From assembly GCA_036250195.1 (NCBI GenBank), contig JAVHZZ010000016.1, positions 2,790,001-2,854,000 of the forward strand: 64,000 nucleotides of DNA, read 5' to 3'. This stretch comes from Mixophyes australis. Lineage: Eukaryota > Chordata > Amphibia > Anura > Limnodynastidae. The notes under the pieces are model-generated. The model had not been told where the DNA came from and made no database searches. It saw nothing but the letters and a program-made list of their open reading frames with translations. The position numbers and the translations under genes are program-made. Below are positions 45,460 through 59,102 of the stretch, piece by piece. The first letter of the stretch is position 1. Every line of letters begins with the position of its first letter.

Positions 45460-46849
45460 GAATTTAATCATGAATTGAATCATGAATCATGAATCATGAA
45501 TTGAATCATGAATCATGAAATGAATCATGAATTGAATCATGAATCATGAATCATGAATTGAATCATGAATCATGAAATGAATCATGAATTGAATCATGAA
45601 TCATGAATCATGAATCAAATCATGAATCATGAATTGAATAATGAATCATGAATCGAATCATGAATCATGAATCTTGAAATAAATCATGAATTGAATCTTA
45701 AATCATGAATCATGAATTGAATCATGAATTGAATCATAAATCATGAATCATGAATTGAATCATGAATCTAATCATGATTCATAATTTGAATCATGAATCA
45801 TGAATCGAATCATAAATCATGAATCATGAATCAAATCATGAATCATGAATTGAATCATGAATCATGAATCGAATCATGAATCATGAATCATGAATTGAAT
45901 CATGAGTTGAATCATAAATCATGAATCATGAATTGAATCATGAATCATAAATCGAATCATGAATCATGAATTCAATCATGAATCATGAATTGCATCATGA
46001 ATCATGAATTGAATCATGAATCATTAATCATGAATTAAATCATGAATCATGAATCATGAAATGATTCATGAATTGAATCATGAATCATGAATTTGAATAA
46101 TGAATCATGAATCATGAATTGAATCATGAATCATGAAATGAATCATGAATTGAATCATGAATCATGAATTGAATCATGAATCATGAATTAGAATTGAATC
46201 ATGAATCATGAATCATGATTCATGAAATAAATCATGAATCATGAATCAAATCATGAATCATGAATTGAATCATGAATTGAATCATAAATCACGAATCATG
46301 AATTGAATCATGAATTGGATCATAAATCATGAATCATGAATTGAATCATGAATCATGAATCGAATCATGAATCATGAATTGAATCATGAATCATGAATCA
46401 TGAATCATGAATCAAATCATGAATCATGAATTGAATCATGAATCATAATTCGAATCATGAATCATGAATCATAAATCATGAATTAAATCATGAGTTGAAT
46501 CATAAATCATGAATCATGAATTGAATAATGAATCATGAATCGAATCATGAATCATGAATTGAATCATGAATCATGAATCATGAATTGAATCATGAATCAT
46601 GAATCGAAACATGAATCATGAATTAAATCACGAATCATGAATCATGAATCATGAATCATGAATCATGAATCGAATCATGAATCATGAAATGAATCATGAA
46701 TCATGAAACGAATCATAAATCATTAATCATGAATCGAATCATGAATCGAATCATAAATCATGAATTGAATCATGAATCATGAATTGAATCATGATTTGAA
46801 TCATGAATCATGAATCATGAATTGAATCATGAATCATGAAATGAATCAT
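45460..46849 (+). repeat. e-unit e2 (1390 bp, shortest)
   Basis: Same marker order as e1 (AATCTTAAATC 45692, AATTTGAATAATG 46090, GAATTAGAATTG 46185). The AATTTG to GAATTAG distance is 95 bp, one 7-mer less than the usual 102. Its tail is heavily reduced: near 46.68 kb GAATCGAATCATGAATC runs straight into CATGAAATGAATC and CATGAAACG, skipping the AAATAATG and CATTAATTG segments of e3. That makes it 171 bp shorter than e3. The same junction recurs at about 51.39 kb. Confidence 0.8.
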
Positions 46850-48410
46850 GAATTTAATCATGAATTGAATCATGAATCATGAATCATGAATTGAATCATG
46901 AATCATGAAATGAATCATGAATTGAATCATGAATCATGAATCATGAATTGAATCATGAATCATGAAATGAATCATGAATTGAATCATGAATCATGAATCA
47001 TGAATCAAATCATGAATCATGAATTGAATAATGAATCATGAATCGAATCATGAATCATGAATCTTGAAATAAATCATGAATTGAATCTTAAATCATGAAT
47101 CATGAATTGAATCATGAATTGAATCATAAATCATGAATCATGAATTGAATCATGAATCTAATCATGATTCATAATTTGAATCATGAATCATGAATCGAAT
47201 CATAAATCATGAATCATGAATCAAATCATGAATCATGAATTGAATCATGAATCATGAATCGAATCATGAATCATGAATCATGAATTGAATCATGAGTTGA
47301 ATCATAAATCATGAATCATGAATTGAATCATGAATCATAAATCGAATCATGAATCATGAATTCAATCATGAATCATGAATTGCATCATGAATCATGAATT
47401 GAATCATGAATCATTAATCATGAATTAAATCATGAATCATGAATCATGAAATGATTCATGAATTGAATCATGAATCATGAATTTGAATAATGAATCATGA
47501 ATCATGAATTGAATCATGAATCATGAAATGAATCATGAATTGAATCATGAATCATGAATTGAATCATGAATCATGAATTAGAATTGAATCATGAATCATG
47601 AATCATGATTCATGAAATAAATCATGAATCATGAATCAAATCATGAATCATGAATTGAATCATGAATTGAATCATAAATCACGAATCATGAATTGAATCA
47701 TGAATTGGATCATAAATCATGAATCATGAATTGAATCATGAATCATGAATCGAATCATGAATCATGAATTGAATCATGAATCATGAATCATGAATCAAAT
47801 CATGAATCATGAATTGAATCATGAATCATAATTCGAATCATGAATCATGAATCATAAATCATGAATTAAATCATGAGTTGAATCATAAATCATGAATCAT
47901 GAATTGAATAATGAATCATGAATCGAATCATGAATCATGAATTGAATCATGAATCATGAATTGAATCATGAATCATGAATCGAAACATGAATCATGAATT
48001 AAATCACGAATCATGAATCATGAATCATGAATCATGAATCGAATCATGAATCATGAATTGAATCATGAATCATGAATCATGAATTGAATCATGAATCATG
48101 AATCAAATCATGAATTAAATAATGAATCATGAATCATGAATTAAATCATGAATCATGAATCGAATCATGAATCATGAATCATGAATTGAATCATGAATCA
48201 TTAATTGAATCATGAATTATGAATCGAAACACGAATCATGAAATGAATCATGAATCATGAAACGAATCATAAATCATTAATCATGAATCGAATCATGAAT
48301 CATGAATCGAATCATAAATCATGAATTGAATCATGAATCATGAATTGAATCATGATTTGAATCATGAATCATGAATCATGAATTGAATCATGAATCATGA
48401 AATGAATCAT
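46850..48410 (+). repeat. e-unit e3 (1561 bp)
   Basis: Marker order as in e1 and e2 (AATCTTAAATC 47082, AATTTGAATAATG 47480, GAATTAGAATTG 47575, spacing 95 bp as in e2). The tail has a single CATTAATTG at 48199, where e4 and e6 have two copies bracketing 311 bp. The text left of it matches the first e4 copy and the text right of it matches the second, the product expected from a crossover or slippage between those two direct repeats. Confidence 0.8.
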
Positions 48411-50900
48411 GAATTTAATCATGAATTGAATCATGAATCATGAATCATGAATTGAATCATGAATCATGAAATGAATCATGAATTGAATCATGAATCATGA
48501 ATCATGAATTGAATCATGAATCATGAAATGAATCATGAATTGAATCATGAATCATGAATCATGAATCAAATCATGAATCATGAATTGAATAATGAATCAT
48601 GAATCGAATCATGAATCATGAATCTTGAAATAAATCATGAATTGAATCTTAAATCATGAATCATGAATTGAATCATGAATTGAATCATAAATCATGAATC
48701 ATGAATTGAATCATGAATCTAATCATGATTCATAATTTGAATCATGAATCATGAATCGAATCATAAATCATGAATCATGAATCAAATCATGAATCATGAA
48801 TTGAATCATGAATCATGAATCGAATCATGAATCATGAATCATGAATTGAATCATGAGTTGAATCATAAATCATGAATCATGAATTGAATCATGAATCATA
48901 AATTGAATCATGAATCATGAATTCAATCATGAATCATGAATTGCATCATGAATCATGAATTGAATCATGAATCATTAATCATGAATTAAATCATGAATCA
49001 TGAATCATGAAATGATTCATGAATTGAATCATGAATCATGAATTTGAATAATGAATCATGAATCATGAATTGAATCATGAATCATGAAATGAATCATGAA
49101 TTGAATCATGAATCATGAATCATGAATTGAATCATGAATCATGAATTAGAATTGAATCATGAATCATGAATCATGATTCATGAAATAAATCATGAATCAT
49201 GAATCAAATCATGAATCATGAATCATGAATTGAATCATGAATTGAATCATAAATCACGAATCATGAATTGAATCATGAATTGGATCATAAATCATGAATC
49301 ATGAATTGAATCATGAATCATGAATCGAATCATGAATCATGAATTGAATCATGAATCATGAATCATGAATCATGAATCAAATCATGAATCATGAATTGAA
49401 TCATGAATCATAATTCGAATCATGAATCATGAATCATAAATCATGAATTAAATCATGAGTTGAATCATAAATCATGAATCATGAATTGAATAATAAATCA
49501 TGAATCGAATCATGAATTGAATCATGAATCATGAATCATGAATTGAATCATGAATCATGAATCGAAACATGAATCATGAATTGAATCACGAATCATGAAT
49601 CATGAATCATGAATCATGAATCATGAATCGAATCATGAATCATGAATTGAATCATGAATCATGAATTGAATCATGAATCATGAATCAAATCATGAATTAA
49701 ATAATGAATCATGAATCATGAATTAAATCATGAATCATGAATCGAATCATGAATCATGAATCATGAATTGAATCATGAATCATTAATTGAATCATAAATT
49801 GAATCATAAATCATAAATCATGAATTGAATCATGAATCAATAATCGAATCATGAATCATGAATCGAATCATAAATCATGAATTGAATCATGAATCATGAA
49901 TTGAATCATGAATCATGATTCAAATCATGAATCGAATCATGAATCATGAATCAAATCATGATACATGATTCGAAACATGAATCATGAATTGAATCATGAA
50001 TCATGAATCATGAAATGAATCAAGAATCATAAATCGAATCATGAATCATGAATAATGAATCTAATCATTAATCATGAATTGAATCATGAATCATTAATTG
50101 AATCATGAATTATGAATCGAAACACGAATCATGAAATGAATCATGAATCATGAAACGAATCATAAATCATTAATCATGAATCGAATCATGAATCATGAAT
50201 CGAATCATAAATCATGAATTGAATCATGAATCATGAATTGAATCATGATTTGAATCATGAATCATGAATCATGAAGCATGAATCATGAATCATGAATCGA
50301 ATCATGAATCATAAATTGAATCATGAATCATGAATTGAATCATGAATCATGATTCAAATCATGAATCGAATCATGAATCATGAATCGAATCATGATACAT
50401 GATTCGAAACATGAATCATGAATTGAATCATGAATCATGAATCATGAATCAAGAAACATAAATCGAATCATGAATCATGAATCATGAATAATGAATCTAA
50501 TCATTAATCATGAATTGAATCATGAATCATTAATTGAATCATGAATTATGAATTGAATCATGATTTGAATCATGAATCATGAATCATGAATCGAATTATG
50601 AATCATGAATTGAATCATAAATCATGAATTGAATCATGAATCATGAATTAAATCATGATTTGAATCATGAATCATGAATCATGAATCATGAATTGAATCA
50701 TGAATCATGAATCATAAATTGAATCATGAATCATGAATCATGAATTGAATCATGAATCGAATCATGAATCATGAATCATGAATTAAATCATGAATCATGA
50801 ATCGAATCATGAATCTCGAATCATGAATTTAATCATGAATCATGAATTGAATCATAAATCGAATCATGAATCATGAATCATGAATTGAATCATGAATCAT
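48411..50900 (+). repeat. e-unit e4 with full tail and P-type extension
   Basis: The e-type part carries AATCTTAAATC at 48642, AATTTGAATAATG at 49041 and GAATTAGAATTG at 49143 (spacing 102). Its tail is the long form, with CATTAATTG at about 49781 and 50092. It then continues into sequence typical of the P blocks: GATACATGATTCG at 49960 and 50394 (434 bp apart) and GAAGCATG at 50273. The whole stretch repeats at an offset of 4730-4744 bp in e6 and early P1 (48411 to 53148, 49491 to 54221, 50273 to 55017). Similarity to P1 ends at about 50.885 kb. Confidence 0.8.
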
Positions 50901-51565
50901 GAATTTGAATTGAATCATGAATCATGAATCATGATTCATGAAATAAATCATGAATCATGAATCAAATCATGAATCATGAATTGAATCATGAATTGAATCA
51001 TAAATCACGAATCATGAATTGAATCATGAATTGGATCATAAATCATGAATCATGAATTGAATCATGAATCATGAATCGAATCATGAATCATGAATTGAAT
51101 CATGAATCATGAATCATGAATCAAATCATGAATCATGAATTGAATCATGAATCATAATTCGAATCATGAATCATGAATCATAAATCATGAATTAAATCAT
51201 GAGTTGAATCATAAATCATGAATCATGAATTGAATAATGAATCATGAATCGAATCATGAATCATGAATTGAATCATGAATCATGAATCATGAATTGAATC
51301 ATGAATCATGAATCGAAACATGAATCATGAATTAAATCACGAATCATGAATCATGAATCATGAATCATGAATCATGAATCGAATCATGAATCATGAAATG
51401 AATCATGAATCATGAAACGAATCATAAATCATTAATCATGAATCGAATCATGAATCATGAATCGAATCATAAATCATGAATTGAATCATGAATCATGAAT
51501 TGAATCATGATTTGAATCATGAATCATGAATCATGAATTGAATCATGAATCATGAAATGAATCAT
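50901..51565 (+). repeat. Partial e-unit starting at a fused junction
   Basis: At 50901 the text GAATTTGAATTG joins P-type sequence directly to the part of an e-unit that normally follows GAATTAGAATTG. It then continues through GAATTGGATC, CATAATTCG and the reduced tail with the same junction as e2 (about 51.39 kb). The first half of an e-unit is missing. The shared tail junction suggests this fragment descends from an e2-like unit. Confidence 0.7.
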
Positions 51566-53147
51566 GAATTTAATCATGAATTGAATCATGAATCATGAAT
51601 CATGAATTGAATCATGAATCATGAAATGAATCATGAATTGAATCATGAATCATGAATCATGAATTGAATCATGAATCATGAAATGAATCATGAATTGAAT
51701 CATGAATCATGAATCATGAATCAAATCATGAATCATGAATTGAATAATGAATCATGAATCGAATCATGAATCATGAATCTTGAAATAAATCATGAATTGA
51801 ATCTTAAATCATGAATCATGAATTGAATCATGAATTGAATCATAAATCATGAATCATGAATTGAATCATGAATCTAATCATGATTCATAATTTGAATCAT
51901 GAATCATGAATCGAATCATAAATCATGAATCATGAATCAAATCATGAATCATGAATTGAATCATGAATCATGAATCGAATCATGAATCATGAATCATGAA
52001 TTGAATCATGAGTTGAATCATAAATCATGAATCATGAATTGAATCATGAATCATAAATCGAATCATGAATCATGAATTCAATCATGAATCATGAATTGCA
52101 TCATGAATCATGAATTGAATCATGAATCATTAATCATGAATTAAATCATGAATCATGAATCATGAAATGATTCATGAATTGAATCATGAATCATGAATTT
52201 GAATAATGAATCATGAATCATGAATTGAATCATGAATCATGAAATGAATCATGAATTGAATCATGAATCATGAATCATGAATTGAATCATGAATCATGAA
52301 TTAGAATTGAATCATGAATCATGAATCATGATTCATGAAATAAATCATGAATCATGAATCAAATCATGAATCATGAATTGAATCATGAATTGAATCATAA
52401 ATCACGAATCATGAATTGAATCATGAATTGGATCATAAATCATGAATCATGAATTGAATCATGAATCATGAATCGAATCATGAATCATGAATTGAATCAT
52501 GAATCATGAATCATGAATCATGAATCAAATCATGAATCATGAATTGAATCATGAATCATAATTCGAATCATGAATCATGAATCATAAATCATGAATTAAA
52601 TCATGAGTTGAATCATAAATCATGAATCATGAAATGAATAATGAATCATGAATCGAATCATGAATCATGAATTGAATCATGAATCATGAATCATGAATTG
52701 AATCATGAATCATGAATCGAAACATGAATCATGAATTAAATCACGAATCATGAATCATGAATCATGAATCATGAATCATGAATCGAATCATGAATCATGA
52801 ATTGAATCATGAATCATGAATCATGAATTGAATCATGAATCATGAATCAAATCATGAATTAAATAATGAATCATGAATCATGAATTAAATCATGAATCAT
52901 GAATCGAATCATGAATCATGAATTGAATCATGAATCATTAATTGAATCATGAATTATGAATCGAAACACGAATCATGAAATGAATCATGAATCATGAAAC
53001 GAATCATAAATCATTAATCATGAATCGAATCATGAATCATGAATCGAATCATAAATCATGAATTGAATCATGAATCATGAATTGAATCATGATTTGAATC
53101 ATGAATCATGAATCATGAATTGAATCATGAATCATGAAATGAATCAT
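51566..53147 (+). repeat. e-unit e5 (1582 bp)
   Basis: Complete marker order: AATCTTAAATC 51799, AATTTGAATAATG 52196, GAATTAGAATTG 52298 (102 bp). The tail is of the e3 type, with a single CATTAATTG at 52936. One GAATT tile is altered to GAAAT near 52630 (CATGAAATGAATAATG) where the sister units read CATGAATTGAATAATG. Confidence 0.8.
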
Positions 53148-54703
53148 GAATTTAATCATGAATTGAATCATGAATCATGAATCATGAATTGAATCATGAA
53201 TCATGAAATGAATCATGAATTGAATCATGAATCATGAATCATGAATTGAATCATGAATCATGAAATGAATCATGAATTGAATCATGAATCATGAATCAAA
53301 TCATGAATCATGAATTGAATAATGAATCATGAATCGAATCATGAATCATGAATCTTGAAATAAATCATGAATTGAATCTTAAATCATGAATCATGAATTG
53401 AATCATGAATTGAATCATAAATCATGAATCATGAATTGAATCATGAATCTAATCATGATTCATAATTTGAATCATGAATCATGAATCGAATCATAAATCA
53501 TGAATCATGAATCAAATCATGAATCATGAATTGAATCATGAATCATGAATCGAATCATGAATCATGAATCATGAATTGAATCATGAGTTGAATCATAAAT
53601 CATGAATCATGAATTGAATCATGAATCATAAATCGAATCATGAATCATGAATTCAATCATGAATCATGAATTGCATCATGAATCATGAATTGAATCATGA
53701 ATCATTAATCATGAATTAAATCATGAATCATGAATCATGAAATGATTCATGAATTGAATCATGAATCATGAATTTGAATAATGAATCATGAATCATGAAT
53801 TGAATCATGAATCATGAAATGAATCATGAATTGAATCATGAATCATGAATCATGAATTGAATCATGAATCATGAATTAGAATTGAATCATGAATCATGAA
53901 TCATGATTCATGAAATAAATCATGAATCATGAATCAAATCATGAATCATGAATCATGAATTGAATCATGAATTGAATCATAAATCACGAATCATGAATTG
54001 AATCATGAATTGGATCATAAATCATGAATCATGAATTGAATCATGAATCATGAATCGAATCATGAATCATGAATTGAATCATGAATCATGAATCATGAAT
54101 CATGAATCAAATCATGAATCATGAATTGAATCATGAATCATAATTCGAATCATGAATCATGAATCATAAATCATGAATTAAATCATGAGTTGAATCATAA
54201 ATCATGAATCATGAATTGAATAATAAATCATGAATCGAATCATGAATCATGAATTGAATCATGAATAATGAATCATGAATTGAATCATGAATCATGAATC
54301 GAAACATGAATCATGAATTGAATCACGAATCATGAATCATGAATCATGAATCATGAATCATGAATCGAATCATGAATCATGAATTGAATCATGAATCATG
54401 AATCATGAATTGAATCATGAATCATGAATCAAATCATGAATTAAATAATGAATCATGAATCATGAATTAAATCATGAATCATGAATCGAATCATGAATCA
54501 TGAATCATGAATTGAATCATGAATCATTAATTGAATCATAAATTGAATCATAAATCATAAATCATGAATTGAATCATGAATCAATAATCGAATCATGAAT
54601 CATGAATCGAATCATAAATCATGAATTGAATCATGAATCATGAATTGAATCATGAATCATGATTCAAATCATGAATCGAATCATGAATCATGAATCAAAT
54701 CAT
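53148..54703 (+). repeat. e-unit e6 leading into P1
   Basis: Marker order as in e4: AATCTTAAATC 53382, AATTTGAATAATG 53771, GAATTAGAATTG 53873, and TAATAAATCATG at 54221 shared only with e4 (49491). The tail is the long form, with CATTAATTG at about 54525 and 54836 (311 bp), and runs on into block P1. Together with e4 it defines a 4.74-kb super-repeat in which e4 to e5 is one period. Confidence 0.8.
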
Positions 54704-57700
54704 GATACATGATTCGAAACATGAATCATGAATTGAATCATGAATCATGAATCATGAAATGAATCAAGAATCATAAATCGAATCATGAATCATGAATAAT
54801 GAATCTAATCATTAATCATGAATTGAATCATGAATCATTAATTGAATCATGAATTATGAATCGAAACACGAATCATGAAATGAATCATGAATCATGAAAC
54901 GAATCATAAATCATTAATCATGAATCGAATCATGAATCATGAATCGAATCATAAATCATGAATTGAATCATGAATCATGAATTGAATCATGATTTGAATC
55001 ATGAATCATGAATCATGAAGCATGAATCATGAATCATGAATCGAATCATGAATCATAAATTGAATCATGAATCATGAATTGAATCATGAATCATGATTCA
55101 AATCATGAATCGAATCATGAATCATGAATCGAATCATGATACATGATTCGAAACATGAATCATGAATTGAATCATGAATCATGAATCATGAATCAAGAAA
55201 CATAAATCGAATCATGAATCATGAATCATGAATAATGAATCTAATCATTAATCATGAATTGAATCATGAATCATTAATTGAATCATGAATTATGAATTGA
55301 ATCATGATTTGAATCATGAATCATGAATCATGAATTGAATCATAAATCATGAATTGAATCATAAATCATGAATTGAATCATGAATCATGAATTAAATCAT
55401 GATTTGAATCATGAATCATGAATCATGAATCATGAATTGAATCATGAATCATGAATCATAAATTGAATCATGAATCATGAATCATGAATTGAATCATGAA
55501 TCGAATCATGAATCATGAATCATGAATTAAATCATGAATCATGAATCGAATCATGAATCTCGAATCATGAATTTAATCATGAATCATGAATTGAATCATA
55601 AATCGAATCATGAATCATGAATCATGAATCGAATCATGAATCATGAATCATGACTCATGAATTGAATCATGAATCGAATCATGAATCATGAATCATGACT
55701 CATGAATTGAATCATGAATCATGAATCGAATCATGAATCATGATTCAAATCATGAATCGAATCATGAATCATGAATCGAATCATGATACATGATTCGAAA
55801 CATGAATCATGAATTGAATCATGAATCATGAATCATGAAATGAATCAAGAATCATAAATCGAATCATGAATCATGAATCATGAATAATGAATCGAATCAT
55901 TAATCATGAATTGAATCATGAATCATTAATTGAATCATGAATTATGAATCGAAACACGAATCATGAAATGAATCATGAATCATGAAACGAATCATAAATC
56001 ATTAATCATGAATCGAATCATGAATCATGAATTGAATCATAAATCATGTATTGAATCATGAATCATGAATTGAATCATGATTTGAATCATGACTCATGAA
56101 TCATGAATCATGAATCATGAATCGAATCATGAATCATGAATCATAAATTGAATCATGAATTATGAATCATGAATCATGAATTGAATCATGAATCGAATCA
56201 TGAATCATGAATCATGAATTAAATCATGAATCATGAATCGAATCATGAATCTCGAATCATGAATTTAATCATGAATCATGAATTGAATCATGAATTGAAT
56301 CATAAATCATGAATCATGAATTGAATCATGAATCATAAATTGAATCATGAATCATGAATCATGAATCGAATCATGAATCATGAAACGATTCATAAATCAT
56401 TAATCATTAATCGAACCATGAATCATGAATTGAATCATAAATCATGAATTGAATAATGAATCATGAATTAAATCATGATTTGAATCATGAATCATGAAGC
56501 ATGAATCATTAATCATGAATTAAATCATGAATCATGAATCATAAAATGAAACATGAATTGAATCATGAATCATGAAATGAATCATGAATTGAATCATGAA
56601 TTGAATCATGAATCATGAATTGAATCATGAATCATGAATTGAATCATGAATCATGAATCATGAATTGAATCATGAATCATGAAATGAATCATGAATTGAA
56701 TCATGAATCATGAATCAAATCATGAATCATGAATTGAATAATGAATCATGAATCGAATCATGAATCATGAATCATGAATCTTGAATTAAATCATGAATTG
56801 AATCTTAAATCATGAATCATGAACTGAATCATGAATTGAATCATAAATCATGAATCATGAATTGAATCATGAATCATGAATCAAATCATGAATCATGAAT
56901 TAAATCATGAATCATGAATCGAATCATGAATCATGAATCATGAATCAAATCATGAATCATGAATTGAATCATGAATCATGAATCGAATCATGAATCATGA
57001 ATTGAATCATGAGTTGAATCATAAATCATGAATCATGAATTGAATCATGAATCATGAATTGAATCATGAATCATAAATAATGAATTGAATCATGAATTGA
57101 ATCATAAATCATGAATCATGAATTGAATCATGAATTGAATCATAAATCATGAATCATGAATTGAATCATGAATCATGAATCAAATCATGAATCATGAATT
57201 GAATCATGAATCATGAATCGAATCATGAATCATGAATCAGGAATCAAATCATGAATCATGAATCGAATCATGAATCAAGAATCGAATCATGAATTATGAA
57301 TCATGAATCATGAATTGAATCATGAGTTTAATCATAAATCATGAATCATGAATTGAATCATGAATCATGAATTGAATCATGAATCATGAATTGAATCATG
57401 AATCATAATTCGAATCATGAATCATGAATCATAAATCATGAATTAAATCATGAGTTGAATCATAAATCATGAATCATGAATTGAATAATGAATCATGAAT
57501 CGAATCATGAATCATGAATTGAATCATGAATCATGAATCATGAATTGAATCATGAATCATGAATCGAAACATGAATCATGAATTGAATCACGAATCATGA
57601 ATCATGAATCATGAATCATGAATCGAATCATGAATCATGAATTGAATCATGAATCATGAATTGAATCATGAATCATGAATCAAATCATGAATTAAATAAT

Positions 57701-58886
57701 GAATCATGAATCATGAATTAAATCATGAATCATGAATCGAATCATGAATCATGAATCATGAATTGAATCATGAATCATTAATTGAATCATAAATTGAATC
57801 ATAAATCATAAATCATGAATTGAATCATGAATCAATAATCGAATCATGAATCATGAATCGAATCATAAATCATGAATTGAATCATGAATCATGAATTGAA
57901 TCATGAATCATGATTCAAATCATGAATCGAATCATGAATCATGAATCAAATCATGATACATGATTCGAAACATGAATCATGAATTGAATCATGAATCATG
58001 AATCATGAAATGAATCAAGAATCATAAATCGAATCATGAATCATGAATAATGAATCTAATCATTAATCATGAATTGAATCATGAATCATTAATTGAATCA
58101 TGAATTATGAATCGAAACACGAATCATGAAATGAATCATGAATCATGAAACGAATCATAAATCATTAATCAGGAATCAAATCATGAATCATGAATCGAAT
58201 CATGAATCAAGAATCGAATCATGAATTATGAATCATGAATCATGAATTGAATCATGAGTTTAATCATAAATCATGAATCATGAATTGAATCATGAATCAT
58301 GAATTGAATCATGAATCATGAATTGAATCATGAATCATAATTCGAATCATGAATCATGAATCATAAATCCTGAATTAAATCATGAGTTGAATCATAAATC
58401 ATGAATCATGAATTGAATAATGAATCATGAATCGAATCATGAATCATGAATTGAATCATGAATCATGAATCATGAATTGAATCATGAATCATGAATCGAA
58501 ACATGAATCATGAATTGAATCACGAATCATGAATCATGAATCATGAATCATGAATCGAATCATGAATCATGAATTGAATCATGAATCATGAATTGAATCA
58601 TGAATCATGAATCAAATCATGAATTAAATATTGAATCATGAATCATGAATTAAATCATGAATCATGAATCGAATCATGAATCATGAATCATGAATTGAAT
58701 CATGAATCATTAATTGAATCATAAATTGAATCATAAATCATAAATCATGAATTGAATCATGAATCAATAATCGAATCATGAATCATGAATCGAATCATAA
58801 ATCATGAATTGAATCATGAATCATGAATTGAATCATGAATCATGATTCAAATCATGAATCGAATCATGAATCATGAATCAAATCAT
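54704..58886 (+). repeat. Higher-order block P1 (4.18 kb)
   Basis: P blocks are indexed by the word GATACATGATTCG, seen 13 times and only right of 45 kb. P1 has it at 54704, 55138, 55785 and 57955 and ends at the next one, 58887. Steps are 434, 647, 2170 and 932 bp. AATCTTAAATC at 56810 pairs with 61000 in P2. A patch at about 57.07-57.36 kb carries CAGGAATC and GAGTTTAATC of the A-middle subfamily. Against P2 it lacks about 455 bp between GAGTTTAATC (57324) and CATAATTCG (57404), where P2 has an e-unit-like stretch. Confidence 0.8.
55650..56097. other. Three ATGACTCAT words (AP-1/GCN4-like core) in P1
   Basis: ATGACTCAT occurs at 55650-55658, 55696-55704 and 56089-56097. The array background here is ATGAATCAT, so each is one A to C change. 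The spelling matches the classical bZIP site TGACTCA with its flanking AT. The same three recur in P2 (59847, 59892, 60286) and P3 (63556, 63600, with one cut at 63994). Their repetition is explained by block duplication; binding is not shown. Confidence 0.4.
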
Positions 58887-59102
58887 GATACATGATTCGA
58901 AACATGAATCATGAATTGAATCATGAATCATGAATCATGAAATGAATCAAGAATCATAAATCGAATCATGAATCATGAATCATGAATAATGAATCTAATC
59001 ATTAATCATGAATTGAATCATGAATCATTAATTGAATCATGAATTATGAATCGAAACACGAATCATGAAATGAATCATGAATCATGAAACGAATCATAAA
59101 TC
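57239..59102 (+). repeat. 932-bp recent tandem duplication
   Basis: CAGGAATCAAATC starts at 57238 and again at 58170, exactly 932 bp apart, and the text between repeats almost unchanged. Units are about 57239-58170 and 58171-59102. The junction is hybrid: CATTAATC from the end of the unit runs into AGGAATC from its start, whereas after the second unit (59.1 kb) CATTAATC is followed by ATGAATCG. Differences I found: A at 57438 against C at 58370, A at 57699 against T at 58631, and one extra 7-mer near 58.98 kb. It spans the P1/P2 boundary and adds one GATACATGATTCG (57955 and 58887). Confidence 0.9.
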
